The translations under genes were made by a program, and so were the position numbers. From Planctomycetes bacterium UBA7888 (GTDB lineage Bacteria; Planctomycetota; UBA1135): a DNA stretch of 35,156 nucleotides. This document shows positions 7,544-16,917 of this stretch, in pieces (within the stretch, counting starts at the first letter, position 1; each line of letters begins with the position of its first letter). The stretch lies in assembly GCA_002500505.1 (NCBI GenBank), contig DLRM01000010.1:1-35156 (forward strand), read 5' to 3'. Below the pieces are notes generated by a model. That model ran no database searches, had not been told where the DNA came from, and was given only the letters and a program-made list of their open reading frames with translations.

Positions 7544-8892
7544 TTCAATTCCTCCTTTTCACGATCCCAAATCGGTTTTCCATCCTCTACGACAAGCTCA
7601 ACCTCAGAGATGGGATTTAATGGATCTCCAGAAAAAATAACAAAGTTGGCCGGAGCGCCGGCTTTCAAAACCTGGACCCGCTCTTCTTGTCCCATTGAAG
7701 CCGCAGGTTTCAGACTAATGCCCTTCAAAATCAAGTCTCTTTCCATTCCACTTTGAATCATGTCGGCAAGTTGAATTCGCCAGTTTTCGATGGAACTAAA
7801 GCTGTCCGATGAAGGGAGCAAAACCAAATCTGCTCCGGCGGCGGCGAGTTCCGCAGCGATATTTGAGCGAATCCGAGTGTCCGGGATAAAGGAAACCAAG
7901 GTCGGCACATGAATGCGAACTCCACTCTCAGCCATTTGTGGCACAATTTTATGAAAGTTAGTACGAGAGCTAACCGAGAGGACCGCTTCCCATTGAAGTT
8001 CGCGGTCACCAAGAACATCCTCCCAGTGCAGCCAATCCGCTGGTTCAGATATTGCAATCTGAACAATCCTTTCTTTGCGTAACCATTCAACAATAGGTTG
8101 AATGGTGGGGGCAATCTTCGGAGGCGTGAATTCTTTGGAGGGTTCTTTTTCTTCTTCCTTCTTTCCACCCTTTTTCGGCTCAGGCTTCTTTCCGTTCGCG
8201 ACCTCAGACTTCCCTTGTCCTTTTTCTTCCTTGGCTTTCTTTTCGGCTTCAGCTTTGGCTTTTTGTTTTTCATCCCAAGCTTTGCGCGCGGCTTCCCAAT
8301 CTACTTTCGCCTTCTTTTCATCCTCAATGGCTTTCTCTCCGGCCTTAATCGCATCACGAAGTACTCGTTTTGCAGAGGAAGATGGATCAATGGTCATGAA
8401 AAGATGGAGATCGTCCACGACGGCAACAGGAAGCTTGGTGCCCGAACTGGAATCTAAGACCGATGTGCGACCAGGAATTCCAGAACCTCTTGGAGCCACG
8501 CCAACCAAGGTTACACCCTGTTCGAGCAAACTACTCCAAGCCTCATCACCCAGCCACAAGGTGTCCACCGCTCGGTATTGGGCGGCATTCGTGCGAGACC
8601 CATTGGAACTGTTCTGAAGATAAGAAGAGCTCGAAACAACAAGCGGCGGCATCGCAGTAGAACCAGAGCCGCGGAAGTCGAGCACTTTTGCGTCTTCTGG
8701 AATCACAATGGCCTGACCTATTTTTTGAATGACTCCATCTCGGACAACAATGGTCCCATTGGAAACGGCTTCACCATCTAATGTTTCAATATGGTCCAGG
8801 CGGTAGGCAACAGTACGACCGCGAATTGCGTCGGCTTCGCCCTCCTGAGGGAGGAAGAGTGCTGCTATGAAAAGAAATGGTGTGCAAAGCAT
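7540..8892 (-). CDS. Secreted amidohydrolase-fold protein with Lys/Glu-rich insert, metal site degenerate (array member 8)
   Basis: A 450-residue protein with signal peptide MLCTPFLFIAALFLPQ. The beta-sandwich signature is present (GEAVSNGTIVVRDGVIQKIG). The position of the HxH after the 'xPPL' turn reads VVSSSSYL, so both metal histidines are lost. Residues about 180-265 are extremely rich in Lys, Glu and Ala with heptad character (KAIEDEKKAKVDWEAARKAW and onward) and then turn Pro/Lys-rich. I read this as a coiled coil plus flexible linker. The C-terminus keeps the family tail (KAGAPANFVIFSGDPLNPIS). It begins two bases after the stop of the catalytic member upstream and overlaps the next gene by four bases. 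No clear Shine-Dalgarno site was seen, so coupling is likely. Confidence 0.84.
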   Translation of the reverse strand: MLCTPFLFIAALFLPQEGEADAIRGRTVAYRLDHIETLDGEAVSNGTIVVRDGVIQKIGQAIVIPEDAKVLDFRGSGSTAMPPLVVSSSSYLQNSSNGSRTNAAQYRAVDTLWLGDEAWSSLLEQGVTLVGVAPRGSGIPGRTSVLDSSSGTKLPVAVVDDLHLFMTIDPSSSAKRVLRDAIKAGEKAIEDEKKAKVDWEAARKAWDEKQKAKAEAEKKAKEEKGQGKSEVANGKKPEPKKGGKKEEEKEPSKEFTPPKIAPTIQPIVEWLRKERIVQIAISEPADWLHWEDVLGDRELQWEAVLSVSSRTNFHKIVPQMAESGVRIHVPTLVSFIPDTRIRSNIAAELAAAGADLVLLPSSDSFSSIENWRIQLADMIQSGMERDLILKGISLKPAASMGQEERVQVLKAGAPANFVIFSGDPLNPISEVELVVEDGKPIWDREKEELK

Positions 8893-8894
8893 GA

Positions 8895-10127
8895 TTAGTA
8901 ACGTTGTCCGCCTTTTATGTCGTAGGCAGTTTTGCCATCCACGAGGACGAGCTCAACGGGGGTGCGAGGGTCAAGTGGCTGGCCCGCCTTTACAACAATG
9001 TCCGCCTCTAAGCCGGGGAGAATTCGGCCCACACGGTCCGAAATCAAAATTTGCTGAGCGGGGTCGCTGTTAATGGACTCGAGGGCCTCCCATGTCGAGC
9101 ACCCGAGTCGTTCGGCAAGAGTTGCCTGGTAAATGAATTCTTCTTCTGGAATAACGGGAGCATCAGTTTGAACCGACAAATTGGTATTGCCGCCCGCCTC
9201 GTAAGCTTGCATCAGGCCCACAAAAGAACCGTTCCCTGAGCGGTTATATTCAAAATTCCGTGGGCCGAGATTGAGCGAAGCTCCCGTCTCCGCGATGGCT
9301 TCGGCAGCCATATAACCGTGAAAAGAACCGTGGCTCACGACAACAGGAACGCCCGCTTCAAGCTGAAACATTCGGACTGTTCCGTAGGTGTCTCGAGCAC
9401 CAGCTGTGTGGACCAGAAAAGGGTGATGACGATCAAAAATGCCCGCAATGGAAGAAAGTTCGGGGTGCTGGTCTGTCATTCCGGCTTCGGATACAGCTTC
9501 AGCTCGGTTTAAGTAATGACGAAGCATCCACCACATGCCCATTCTTGTCCCACCAAGGTCCGTACTGCGTTCCGGGTTATAGCCCTGAGCAACCTTGACC
9601 GAACCAGGCTGCCTCAAAATTAAATCCTCCACAACATTGCCAGGTTTCACTTTCAAGAGAACGCCTGCCCCCCCCATGTTCGTTCCAGAACCAGGAATTG
9701 CATTCACCGTGGTTACGCCGCCAGCTGAAGCATCTTGATACAGAGGATTCCAGGGAACGACAGTGTCCAAAACCCGAAGCTCCGGGTTGTCTGGATGAAC
9801 CATGTCATTGATGTCACCCCATCCTCCTGTCTGAACATGAGAGTGGAGGTCCACACCACCAGGAAAAGCAACAGAGTTGGGATAGCTCCAATGATGGCGC
9901 ATGGGGTCAGGTAAACCAATCTCGGATTGGCGCCCTACTGCCAAAATACGCCCGCCGCCAAGAAGAATCCGACCATTATGAATCACTTCCCTCTCATCCA
10001 TAGTGAGAACAATGCCCACGTCAAGGACATCCACTTCACCAGAAGTAGGAGCGCTGCAGAAAACAACGAGAAAACTCAGGACACTAAAAACGGCGACCCT
10101 CCTTTGCTTCGTAGGCAAGTTCCCCAT
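8895..10127 (-). CDS. Secreted amidohydrolase with intact metal site (array member 7)
   Basis: A 410-residue protein from the ATG at 10127; the frame runs open to 10229. The chosen start gives a good signal peptide (basic KQRR then a hydrophobic VAVFSVLSFLVVF ending near Cys24, possibly a lipoprotein). It keeps the binuclear metal ligands of subtype I amidohydrolases: HSH at 95-97, Lys in GSVKVAQG, His in FLVHTAG, His in VVVSHGSFHG and Asp in VQTDAPV. It is closely similar to the next gene upstream, sharing IPGSG-NMGG, NPER and the RVGRILPGLEADIVV-type tail. Its start lies inside the end of that gene (44-base overlap). A strong AAAGGAGG within the overlap has no standard in-frame start at good spacing, so the exact start is uncertain. 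One of only two members predicted to be catalytic. Substrate unknown; COG1228 relatives include imidazolonepropionase and prolidase-like enzymes. Confidence 0.86.
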   Translation of the reverse strand: MGNLPTKQRRVAVFSVLSFLVVFCSAPTSGEVDVLDVGIVLTMDEREVIHNGRILLGGGRILAVGRQSEIGLPDPMRHHWSYPNSVAFPGGVDLHSHVQTGGWGDINDMVHPDNPELRVLDTVVPWNPLYQDASAGGVTTVNAIPGSGTNMGGAGVLLKVKPGNVVEDLILRQPGSVKVAQGYNPERSTDLGGTRMGMWWMLRHYLNRAEAVSEAGMTDQHPELSSIAGIFDRHHPFLVHTAGARDTYGTVRMFQLEAGVPVVVSHGSFHGYMAAEAIAETGASLNLGPRNFEYNRSGNGSFVGLMQAYEAGGNTNLSVQTDAPVIPEEEFIYQATLAERLGCSTWEALESINSDPAQQILISDRVGRILPGLEADIVVKAGQPLDPRTPVELVLVDGKTAYDIKGGQRY

Positions 10128-11283
10128 TAATCCAAGCGTGCACAACAGAGCTACGAGGGTCCAAAGGGAACCCAGTCCAAGCAACAAAGTCCGCTTCCAT
10201 TCCAGTTTGAAGAGAACCCAAACGATCATCTACTTTGAGAGCGAAAGCTGCGTTTGCGGTAATACCTTTAAGGGCGGCGGCAGGATCATCATGACCAAGG
10301 CGAACACCCATTGCGGCTTGATAACTCAACTCCTCCTGAGGTACCACCGGAGAGTCCGTGTTGTACCCCAACACCAAACCTTCTGGGACATATTCGGCCC
10401 AACCAGCGCCATTGCCTTGGAATCGTGCACGGGAACGGTCGTACCAAAATTGCCGCGGGCCATTCATCACCGGCACGTTGTATTCCACTGCCATCGGCCC
10501 CGTTTTGTAACCGTCAAAAGTTCCGTGGTCAATAAAAGAGGCCAAACCCAAATCGCGCACCTGCATCGTGATGGTCATTAAAACCACTTGATATATCTGC
10601 GTATGAACGCTTGGCGGGATTGTTCTTTCAAGCAAACCCAGAAACGGAGCAAGCATGGGCTCCCAATCAGACTTGCCGGCCTTCCAGTGGCGAGCCCAAG
10701 TCAAGCCTCGCTGCAAAGTATGGCGCGTATTCCAGTTCATCATCATTCGTCCCACACCGAAACCCCATCGTTCGGGGTTTCCTGCCTGAGCAATTTTGAG
10801 AGAACCAGGAGATCGGACGACGACATCCTCAATGGTTTCACCTGCAAACTTCACAAAAGTGCCCCAGCCACCCATATTTGAGCCTGAACCTGGGATAAGC
10901 AACGCTGAAGTCACTCCCCCAGCGAGGCCATCCTTCACTAGGGGGTTGCCAGGCTCAACCACATTCAGAGAATTCATCCCGGGGTTTGCAAGATAAACAG
11001 TGTCGTTCAAATCTCGAAGAGAACCCGCTACATGGCAATGCGGCTCAACTAAACCTGGGGCAAGCCAAAGATCGCCTAAGTCCCGAATTTCCAAGCCCTC
11101 CGGAAGGTCGGCGTCCTCCTCACGACCGACAAATAGAATGCGGCCTTCCTGCCAAACCACAATGCCATTGTTTACGACACCTGCATCAGCAGATGTGAAA
11201 ACTTTGGCAGCACGAAGAGCGTGGATAGGTTCCTCAGCCTGAGGGAAAGCCGAGAGAGCAAGAAATGCGGAAAGCAGCATCAT
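10084..11283 (-). CDS. Secreted amidohydrolase with intact metal site (array member 6)
   Basis: A 399-residue protein with signal peptide MMLLSAFLALSAFPQA. The full ligand set is visible: HCH at 82-84 after PGLVEP, Lys in GSLKIAQAG, His in IPPSVHTQ, His in FIDHGTFDG and Asp in GYNTDSPV. It is the sister of the following gene: LRDLNDTVYL here matches GDINDMVHP there, and both have PGSGSNMGG/PGSGTNMGG and NPER motifs. The pair most likely arose by duplication. It overlaps the upstream double-domain gene by four bases (ATGA) and the downstream gene by about 44. The C-terminal tail is DRLGSLQTGMEADFVAW, where the Asp-of-the-tail pattern is normal. Predicted zinc-dependent hydrolase outside the cytoplasm. 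The chemistry is supported by family, the substrate is not known. Confidence 0.88.
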   Translation of the reverse strand: MMLLSAFLALSAFPQAEEPIHALRAAKVFTSADAGVVNNGIVVWQEGRILFVGREEDADLPEGLEIRDLGDLWLAPGLVEPHCHVAGSLRDLNDTVYLANPGMNSLNVVEPGNPLVKDGLAGGVTSALLIPGSGSNMGGWGTFVKFAGETIEDVVVRSPGSLKIAQAGNPERWGFGVGRMMMNWNTRHTLQRGLTWARHWKAGKSDWEPMLAPFLGLLERTIPPSVHTQIYQVVLMTITMQVRDLGLASFIDHGTFDGYKTGPMAVEYNVPVMNGPRQFWYDRSRARFQGNGAGWAEYVPEGLVLGYNTDSPVVPQEELSYQAAMGVRLGHDDPAAALKGITANAAFALKVDDRLGSLQTGMEADFVAWTGFPLDPRSSVVHAWINGELAYEAKEGRRF

Positions 11284-14138
11284 GGCTTGAGAACCTCCTC
11301 GCCGTTGACGAAGACGGTAGTAATGCGGCTTCGCAAATCGAATGGGAAGCCAGTGTGTATGACAACATCTCCATCCATGCCTGGCCGCAGACTTCCGACA
11401 TGGTCATCGATGCCTAAGAGTTTTGCCGCACCAGAGGTCAAACCCTCAAGAGCCTGGTCTGCTCCGAGCCCATAGCGAGTTGCCATGGAAAGTGCGCGAG
11501 GAAGAAAACGGGCGCCCATTTTAGATTCGGATTGGAAGGCCGTAGCAATACCTAACTGGCGAAGTCGTGCCGCAGGAACAAAGTCATTGTTCTCTTCGCG
11601 TCGTATCCAAGGAGGCTCAACAACCACGCCAACTTGATGGGCAAGAAGAAGTTCGGCAACTTGATCGGCTTCCAAACCACCAAGAATTCGAACGGGAAGT
11701 TTGAACTCCGCAAAGAGTTGAACAACCATTTGAATTTCATCCTTTCGGTTGGCCTCAACTAAGGCAACACCACGTCCTTCAAAGAGAGAGCGTAAGCCCT
11801 CCAGCTTCCAATCGGAATCCGGAGCCTGTGGGCCATTGTCCTTTTTCGCTTTCTTCTTGGCGACCGAAATAGTTTGCCCAGTCTCGCCGACTTCGATACG
11901 AAAGAGTTCAAACTCAATAGAACCGAATCCGCCCAACATGACCACAACATTGGCATGGTCAGGCGCATCTATTTCTGCTGTGATGACAACGGGACCAATT
12001 TCGGTTGGGATTTCAAAAGTAATCGTTTTCCCTTCCAGTTTGCCTTCAATCTCTTCAGAGCCTTCCTCGGGGAAGTCTGGAGATGACGCAACCGCAATTA
12101 CCCGAGAGCCTTCGTGGGTAATCCGAATGTTGACCGTGACCGGCTCGGGAAGCATCTCATGTTCAATCACACCTTCCCACAAGCCGTTGAAAGGATCGAT
12201 TTCTTTCTTCTTTTCTTCTACCTCACCCGCAACCTCTTCTTTCTCTTCAACCTCTTCTTTCTCCTCTTCTCCCGCACCGGGCTGAGCGAGTCGCTTCCGA
12301 AGCGTTTCCTCGGATTCAGCACGCACACTTGCTTCTTTAGTGGCGTTTTCCGTTTCCCACTTCGCGCGATCTGCTCGGTACTTTTCCCATTTCTCGAAAT
12401 ACTTTTTTCCACGTTCCAAAGTTTTACGCAAGGCGTCTGCATTTTGGAGACGATGACCGCCACTTGCGTCAAAGTAAACGAGGTCGTGCCCGCGCACAAA
12501 TGCGGCTTCGGATGTGCGAGCCGAGGTTTTGAGCGCTTGGGTCCGAGTCCCGGTCGAGGCAAGTGATTCAGGAACAACGGCCATGGTCGTGACACCTGCC
12601 CCCGCAACTCTTTGCCATCCTTTATCCCAACGAGAACCCGCAGCCAAAAGACCAAGGGTTACAGAAGCATCCGGTCGTTCACGAGAACCCAACCCCAAAG
12701 TTCCACGGGCATCAATAAAGCCCGGGGTGATGTGAGCTTCAGCACCTGCATCCACAATGCGCGCACCCGTTGGATGAGGAACGCGTGGACCAACAGAAAC
12801 GACTTTGCCGTCCGCCAGTAGAACTTCTGCACCACCGGTGAAGGGTGCTCCTTTTCCTGTCCAAACAGTTCCAGCTCGCAAGACCGTGGCGTTAGAAGTA
12901 TTTTCCAGATTAGACCATTTCCAGACTGAGCTTCCGTCCACCCAAACTTCAAGAACGCGACCAGCGGGATCGAGCGGAGCCGCACTCATTTGAACGAAAT
13001 CTGCGTCGAAACCGGGGAGGAGGCTTCCGACCGAGTCGCCAACACCAAGCGCCTTAGCAGCGTTGGAAGTAATACCAGCTAAAGCAGAATGTTCGTCCAT
13101 TCCATAGCCCACGGCCGAAGCGGCGGCTTCCAAAAGCCAAGTCCATTGCGCACGGCCGGACGGAACAAGTGCAGCGGATGTCCATGAAGCTAAGTCCAGA
13201 TCGGAGTCCACCCAGGACGAGCCCAAACTGGGCATGGTCAAGAAAAGCGGAATCTCAAAAATAGCCTGAGCCTTGGAAGAGTCAAAAAGAGCGGGATTAA
13301 CTTGGCCAACTTCGGCGCAACCCTGAATCACTGCAGGTTTCTTCAACACATCTGAAAGTTCAATCGCACCCCGAATTTCGTTGGCCTTTCGTGCAACGAA
13401 ACGAATTCCCGCATTTGATTTTTGGAAAGCAGTCATAGCTCGACCATGAGCAGAGCTTTCATCTCTTTCGACTTGTTCCCGCATCACCATCAAAGCACCT
13501 GCGAGTGAAGAAGCCGGTTGGACATCGGTCGGACGAACAGGGTTCTCAGCGGTCGGTGGAACTGGAGGACGATAGAAAGCTGGTGTAGAGTAGACCTCGC
13601 TCGTGAGATTGACTTGCAAATCAGAAGCATTAAGCAACACCCTTTCGCCAGCCATTTTGACGACAGCGCCGCGACCGCCAATCAATCGCTTTTTAGCGGG
13701 GGCGAGATAAGTGGTTGTCACTCCCCGAGAAAGGATTGAGGAGGTGTTCATTTCAGGAGTCCACGAATCCATGGCTCGACGATGGGCACCTAAAGCGTGG
13801 TCCCCCATAAAACCTTCTCCGGTCAAAGAAGTGTCGGCTGCAACCAAGCCCGGTATCAAAATGGTCTCGCCCAATTCGACAACAGAAATCAGAGGGGGCA
13901 ATTCTTCAGCAGAGCGGGCAAGGCCCGCAACTTTTCCGTCCCGAACAAGAAGCCAAGCATCTTCAAGAGGTGGGTTTCCTGGGGAGTGATAAATCGCCGC
14001 TGCGTGATAGGCAACATCAGCGGATTGGACTACTTCGGGAAGAAGAGCGCTTGCGTCCAATGGTCGGTTGGGTCCACTGACGAGGGCAGCCACTCCAACG
14101 GTGGCTAGCAATCCTGCAATGAGAGGAGTTGGCTTCAC
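11280..14138 (-). CDS. Two-domain amidohydrolase-fold fusion, both metal sites degenerate (array member 5)
   Basis: A 952-residue protein, about twice the family length. An N-terminal hydrophobic segment (about 5-21) gives a signal peptide or anchor. The first amidohydrolase domain (about 40-410) has PGLVAADTS where HxH belongs. The second (about 415-952) has PGFIDARGT. Neither domain keeps the metal pair, yet each retains the closing signature (NAAKALGVGDSVGSLLPGFDADF and GAAKLLGIDDHVGSLRPGMDGDVV). Between the second domain's halves lies a Lys/Glu-rich predicted coiled coil (about 575-650). A beta-rich module follows (about 655-760, starting FNGLWEGVIEHEMLPEPVTV), resembling a small lipocalin-like barrel. 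Four-base overlaps with both neighbours indicate coupled translation. A structural or scaffolding role is plausible but unproven. Confidence 0.84.
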   Translation of the reverse strand: MKPTPLIAGLLATVGVAALVSGPNRPLDASALLPEVVQSADVAYHAAAIYHSPGNPPLEDAWLLVRDGKVAGLARSAEELPPLISVVELGETILIPGLVAADTSLTGEGFMGDHALGAHRRAMDSWTPEMNTSSILSRGVTTTYLAPAKKRLIGGRGAVVKMAGERVLLNASDLQVNLTSEVYSTPAFYRPPVPPTAENPVRPTDVQPASSLAGALMVMREQVERDESSAHGRAMTAFQKSNAGIRFVARKANEIRGAIELSDVLKKPAVIQGCAEVGQVNPALFDSSKAQAIFEIPLFLTMPSLGSSWVDSDLDLASWTSAALVPSGRAQWTWLLEAAASAVGYGMDEHSALAGITSNAAKALGVGDSVGSLLPGFDADFVQMSAAPLDPAGRVLEVWVDGSSVWKWSNLENTSNATVLRAGTVWTGKGAPFTGGAEVLLADGKVVSVGPRVPHPTGARIVDAGAEAHITPGFIDARGTLGLGSRERPDASVTLGLLAAGSRWDKGWQRVAGAGVTTMAVVPESLASTGTRTQALKTSARTSEAAFVRGHDLVYFDASGGHRLQNADALRKTLERGKKYFEKWEKYRADRAKWETENATKEASVRAESEETLRKRLAQPGAGEEEKEEVEEKEEVAGEVEEKKKEIDPFNGLWEGVIEHEMLPEPVTVNIRITHEGSRVIAVASSPDFPEEGSEEIEGKLEGKTITFEIPTEIGPVVITAEIDAPDHANVVVMLGGFGSIEFELFRIEVGETGQTISVAKKKAKKDNGPQAPDSDWKLEGLRSLFEGRGVALVEANRKDEIQMVVQLFAEFKLPVRILGGLEADQVAELLLAHQVGVVVEPPWIRREENNDFVPAARLRQLGIATAFQSESKMGARFLPRALSMATRYGLGADQALEGLTSGAAKLLGIDDHVGSLRPGMDGDVVIHTGFPFDLRSRITTVFVNGEEVLKP

Positions 14139-15484
14139 TTTTGCCGCCCCTCTTCCAAGCGCTGAAGGCGTTCATCCGTAGAGCGGTCGTAAACGCGAGC
14201 GCCTTTGACCCAAACGCCAAGCACGCGGGAACGAATATCGAGAGGGTCTCCATCGAGGAGCACGAAGCTTCCATCGCGACCCTCAGCAATGCGACCTATG
14301 CGATCTCCCAATCCCCATGCCGCTGCGGGGAGGGAGGTTACTGCGGCCATAGCTTCACGGCGTGACATGCCTTCCCGCACGCAAGTCGCAGCTTGGTAAG
14401 CGAGACGGTCTGGACCCAAACGACTTTTATTGGAAGAAATCGCAACAGCAACGCCGGCATCCAAAAAGGCCTTCGGTGCAAAAGTCTTCTTCTCTTCCCA
14501 AGTCATGGGGTCGCGCTCGATGTGCCAAAGCCCACCCGAAAGAGCAACGGGACGACCCGCCTCTTTCAATTCGCTTGCGGCTTTCCAAGCTTGGGCAGTC
14601 ACCACAAAAACAGCGCTATCCTCAAGGCCATGGTTCGCGAGCCAGGCGCGAGCATGCACAATGTCGGTTGGGGTTGGAGTCCACAGCCAAAGGCGGTGAT
14701 CACCATTAAGAATATCCACTAAACCGCGTTGTGTTTCAGAAACATCTTCTTCCGAAATGAGCTCTTTGCCCTCATAGTCTTCGCCGAAACGAATATAACC
14801 ACCAGCATTGTCTAAGGAATCTCCATCGTCCTGCTTTTCTTCAACTTCTTCATCCACGGAACGAAGGTCGGATTCACGTGCTCCTTTCTCAACGAGTCCC
14901 TTGCCTAACTTTTTGAGGTCGCGGTTCAGATTGTCTATAGACTCGCGAAGTTCTGCAAGTTGTGCGCCACGGTTCCAGCGACTCTTAGGGCCAAAGGCAA
15001 TCTTCATGCCCATGTCCGAAGATAGAGTCATAGCTTCAACTGTCATACCCGAAGGCGCAACGACGCGGCCGAGGCCACCAATCACGCAATTGTTTCCGGG
15101 GATAACACCAATCGCCACGGTGCCACCGCGAAGTTCGTCTTCGTAGAAGTAGGCAACGGGATCAATTGAGTCTTTGACATTAAGAAAGGGTGCAACCGGT
15201 ACGTTTTCGTTGGCACGATCGGTTCCACTGGAGGTCTGGACCTCGCAAAAACCAGGAAACAAAGTTGCGTCTGGAAATTCGCGCAAGAGAACATCAAAAG
15301 GTAGTTCTAGGTCTACGCCTCCAACTGCCGATATACGACCGTTTTCAACGAGGACGGTTGCGTTTTCCATGGTGCGGCCATCGGGTTGAACAATCTTGCC
15401 AACACGAAGAGCAACGGATTCACCTTGAGCAAAAAGAGAAACACTCAAAGTGAGTGAAAGGAAAAGAGTGGAAAGAGTTCGCAT
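14135..15484 (-). CDS. Secreted amidohydrolase-fold protein, metal site degenerate (array member 4)
   Basis: A 449-residue protein. Two in-frame ATGs lie at 15493 and 15484. An AGGA site ends directly against the first but sits nine bases before the second, so 15484 is preferred and gives signal peptide MRTLSTLFLSLTLSVSLFAQ. The domain shows ENATVLVENGRISAVG and then PGFCEVQTSSG in place of the HxH turn. A charged helical stretch (AELRESIDNLNRDLKKLGKG, about 205-250) and an acidic VDEEVEEKQDDGDS segment fill the place where other members carry Lys/Glu inserts. The tail reads WGLGDRIGRIAEGRDGSFVLLDGDPLDIRSRV. It ends in an ATGA overlap with the double-domain gene. No catalytic His/Asp set is seen. 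Confidence 0.83.
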   Translation of the reverse strand: MRTLSTLFLSLTLSVSLFAQGESVALRVGKIVQPDGRTMENATVLVENGRISAVGGVDLELPFDVLLREFPDATLFPGFCEVQTSSGTDRANENVPVAPFLNVKDSIDPVAYFYEDELRGGTVAIGVIPGNNCVIGGLGRVVAPSGMTVEAMTLSSDMGMKIAFGPKSRWNRGAQLAELRESIDNLNRDLKKLGKGLVEKGARESDLRSVDEEVEEKQDDGDSLDNAGGYIRFGEDYEGKELISEEDVSETQRGLVDILNGDHRLWLWTPTPTDIVHARAWLANHGLEDSAVFVVTAQAWKAASELKEAGRPVALSGGLWHIERDPMTWEEKKTFAPKAFLDAGVAVAISSNKSRLGPDRLAYQAATCVREGMSRREAMAAVTSLPAAAWGLGDRIGRIAEGRDGSFVLLDGDPLDIRSRVLGVWVKGARVYDRSTDERLQRLEEGRQK

Positions 15485-15495
15485 GTTGTTCATTC

Positions 15496-16917
15496 CTATT
15501 CGGCGCGGTTGTCCACGACCACTTGACCATCAATGAGGACGAGGAGTGGGTTTGCAGAAGCGTCGAGAGGGTCGCCGGACCAGAGAACGAGGTCGGCGGC
15601 CATTCCAGGTTCAAGGGAACCGGTTTGTTCAGAGAGCCCACAAAGGGCGGCGGGAATTGAGGTGCACGCGGCAAGGGCGGCTTCTGGGGAGAGTCCCCAC
15701 CGCACGGCTTGGCGTGCTTGATGAATGAGGCTAGCTTCGGTGGCAAGAGCATCGTGCGCTTCGGCGCCACCAAGAGCAAAGGATGTGCCTGCGTTGGCAA
15801 GAAGGCCGGCAGTTGCAGGTGTTGCAAAGTCGCCCTCGGACCAACGCCCAGAAGATAAGCCACTCGCTTCGCCAGGTCGGACAGCAAGAAGAAGGATATC
15901 GCGGGCGATTCCATCTACCGGAACAACACCGGTGCCTTCACGATCTTCTTCTTCGTGTTCATGCTCGCAGCAAACAGCAGGAGGTGAGGCAAGTTCGCGA
16001 AGTTCTTCAAGTGTGGGCGAGCTTGTGATTGACTTGCCCGAAGCGTCATATGCGGGACCGAGCACGACAGGAATACCGGCTTCGGAAAGGATGTGCGCAA
16101 TTTTGTGAGATTCCGTCCCCTCTTCGATAATCATGAAAGGCCAGCCGAACTCTTCGCGCAACCGAAGAGCCGTTTGAATGTCATGAGCGCGGCGGGCATG
16201 AACGCGTACGGGGATTTCGCCTTCGAGGGCAGCGACCAAAACCTCCATATCGGCATCTAGTGTGGCTTTTCCTTCAGAGCGCGCTTTGCGGTAAGCGATT
16301 GCGGCATGAAATTGCCGACGAACAACCCAAGTCACGCCCATACGAGTCGTGGGCCGACGGGTAAATACATCATTAGGTTCGCCCCAGGGAGAGTGGTTTT
16401 GACGGCTTGCATCCGAACCAAGAGATATTTTCAATGCCGCAGAATCTGAAAGAACTTTTGCTGCGGAATCTCCGGGAGTAAAGAGGTTCGAGGACTTACC
16501 TCCAGAGGTTTTTACAACCATTCCAAGACCCCCAATCACATTGAGGGAGTCAGGTGTTACAAAAGCTGAAGTAACTCCCTGGCTGACTGCGTGTGCAAAA
16601 GCAGAGGAATCCAAATCGGCACTAGCACTCAACATTAAAGCAGGTGTGCTTTCACGACGTTGCTCTACCGTCGAATTGGTAACTCCCATAAGAGAGTATG
16701 CGTCTACTAGCCCGGGTGTGAGAGTCGCATTTTCAACGTAAATCGAACCACGTGGTGCACTTCCAGAAGAAATTGAAACGATTCGACCACCTTCAATTAG
16801 CACAATGGCTTTTTCAATCGTGTTTCCGCGACCGTCATGCAGGAGGTCGGCAGCAATGGTGATCGATTCCGCTTGCGGAATCGCCATGAACCCTAAAAGA
16901 AAACTTGCTAACAACAT
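15496..16917 (-). CDS. Secreted amidohydrolase-fold protein with CCEHEHEE insert, metal site partly lost (array member 3)
   Basis: A 473-residue protein with signal peptide MLLASFLLGFMAIPQA. The HxH after TPGLVD is AYS, so those ligands are gone. The barrel still carries His in PVRVHARRAHDIQTALRL and in EEGTESHKIAHIL, equal in place to the beta5 and beta6 ligands of active relatives. This is a half-lost site. A short Cys/His/Glu cluster, CCEHEHEEEDREG, around residue 320 looks able to bind metal and is not part of the standard fold. The tail (QTGSLEPGMAADLVLWSGDPLDA) is canonical. It shares a one-base stop/start junction (TAATG) with the gene upstream and ends eleven bases before the next start. 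Gene identity as an amidohydrolase paralogue is secure; activity is doubtful. Confidence 0.84.
   Translation of the reverse strand: MLLASFLLGFMAIPQAESITIAADLLHDGRGNTIEKAIVLIEGGRIVSISSGSAPRGSIYVENATLTPGLVDAYSLMGVTNSTVEQRRESTPALMLSASADLDSSAFAHAVSQGVTSAFVTPDSLNVIGGLGMVVKTSGGKSSNLFTPGDSAAKVLSDSAALKISLGSDASRQNHSPWGEPNDVFTRRPTTRMGVTWVVRRQFHAAIAYRKARSEGKATLDADMEVLVAALEGEIPVRVHARRAHDIQTALRLREEFGWPFMIIEEGTESHKIAHILSEAGIPVVLGPAYDASGKSITSSPTLEELRELASPPAVCCEHEHEEEDREGTGVVPVDGIARDILLLAVRPGEASGLSSGRWSEGDFATPATAGLLANAGTSFALGGAEAHDALATEASLIHQARQAVRWGLSPEAALAACTSIPAALCGLSEQTGSLEPGMAADLVLWSGDPLDASANPLLVLIDGQVVVDNRAE

Noticed and set aside
8098..8617. Plus-strand open frames rich in Phe and Ser opposite the array member at 7540
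   Set aside because: They are the antisense of a Lys/Glu-rich insert, have skewed composition and no family features, and lie inside a well-supported gene.
12114..12655. Open frames on both strands overlapping the second domain of the double amidohydrolase
   Set aside because: Shadows of the charged insert; no motifs and no start signals.
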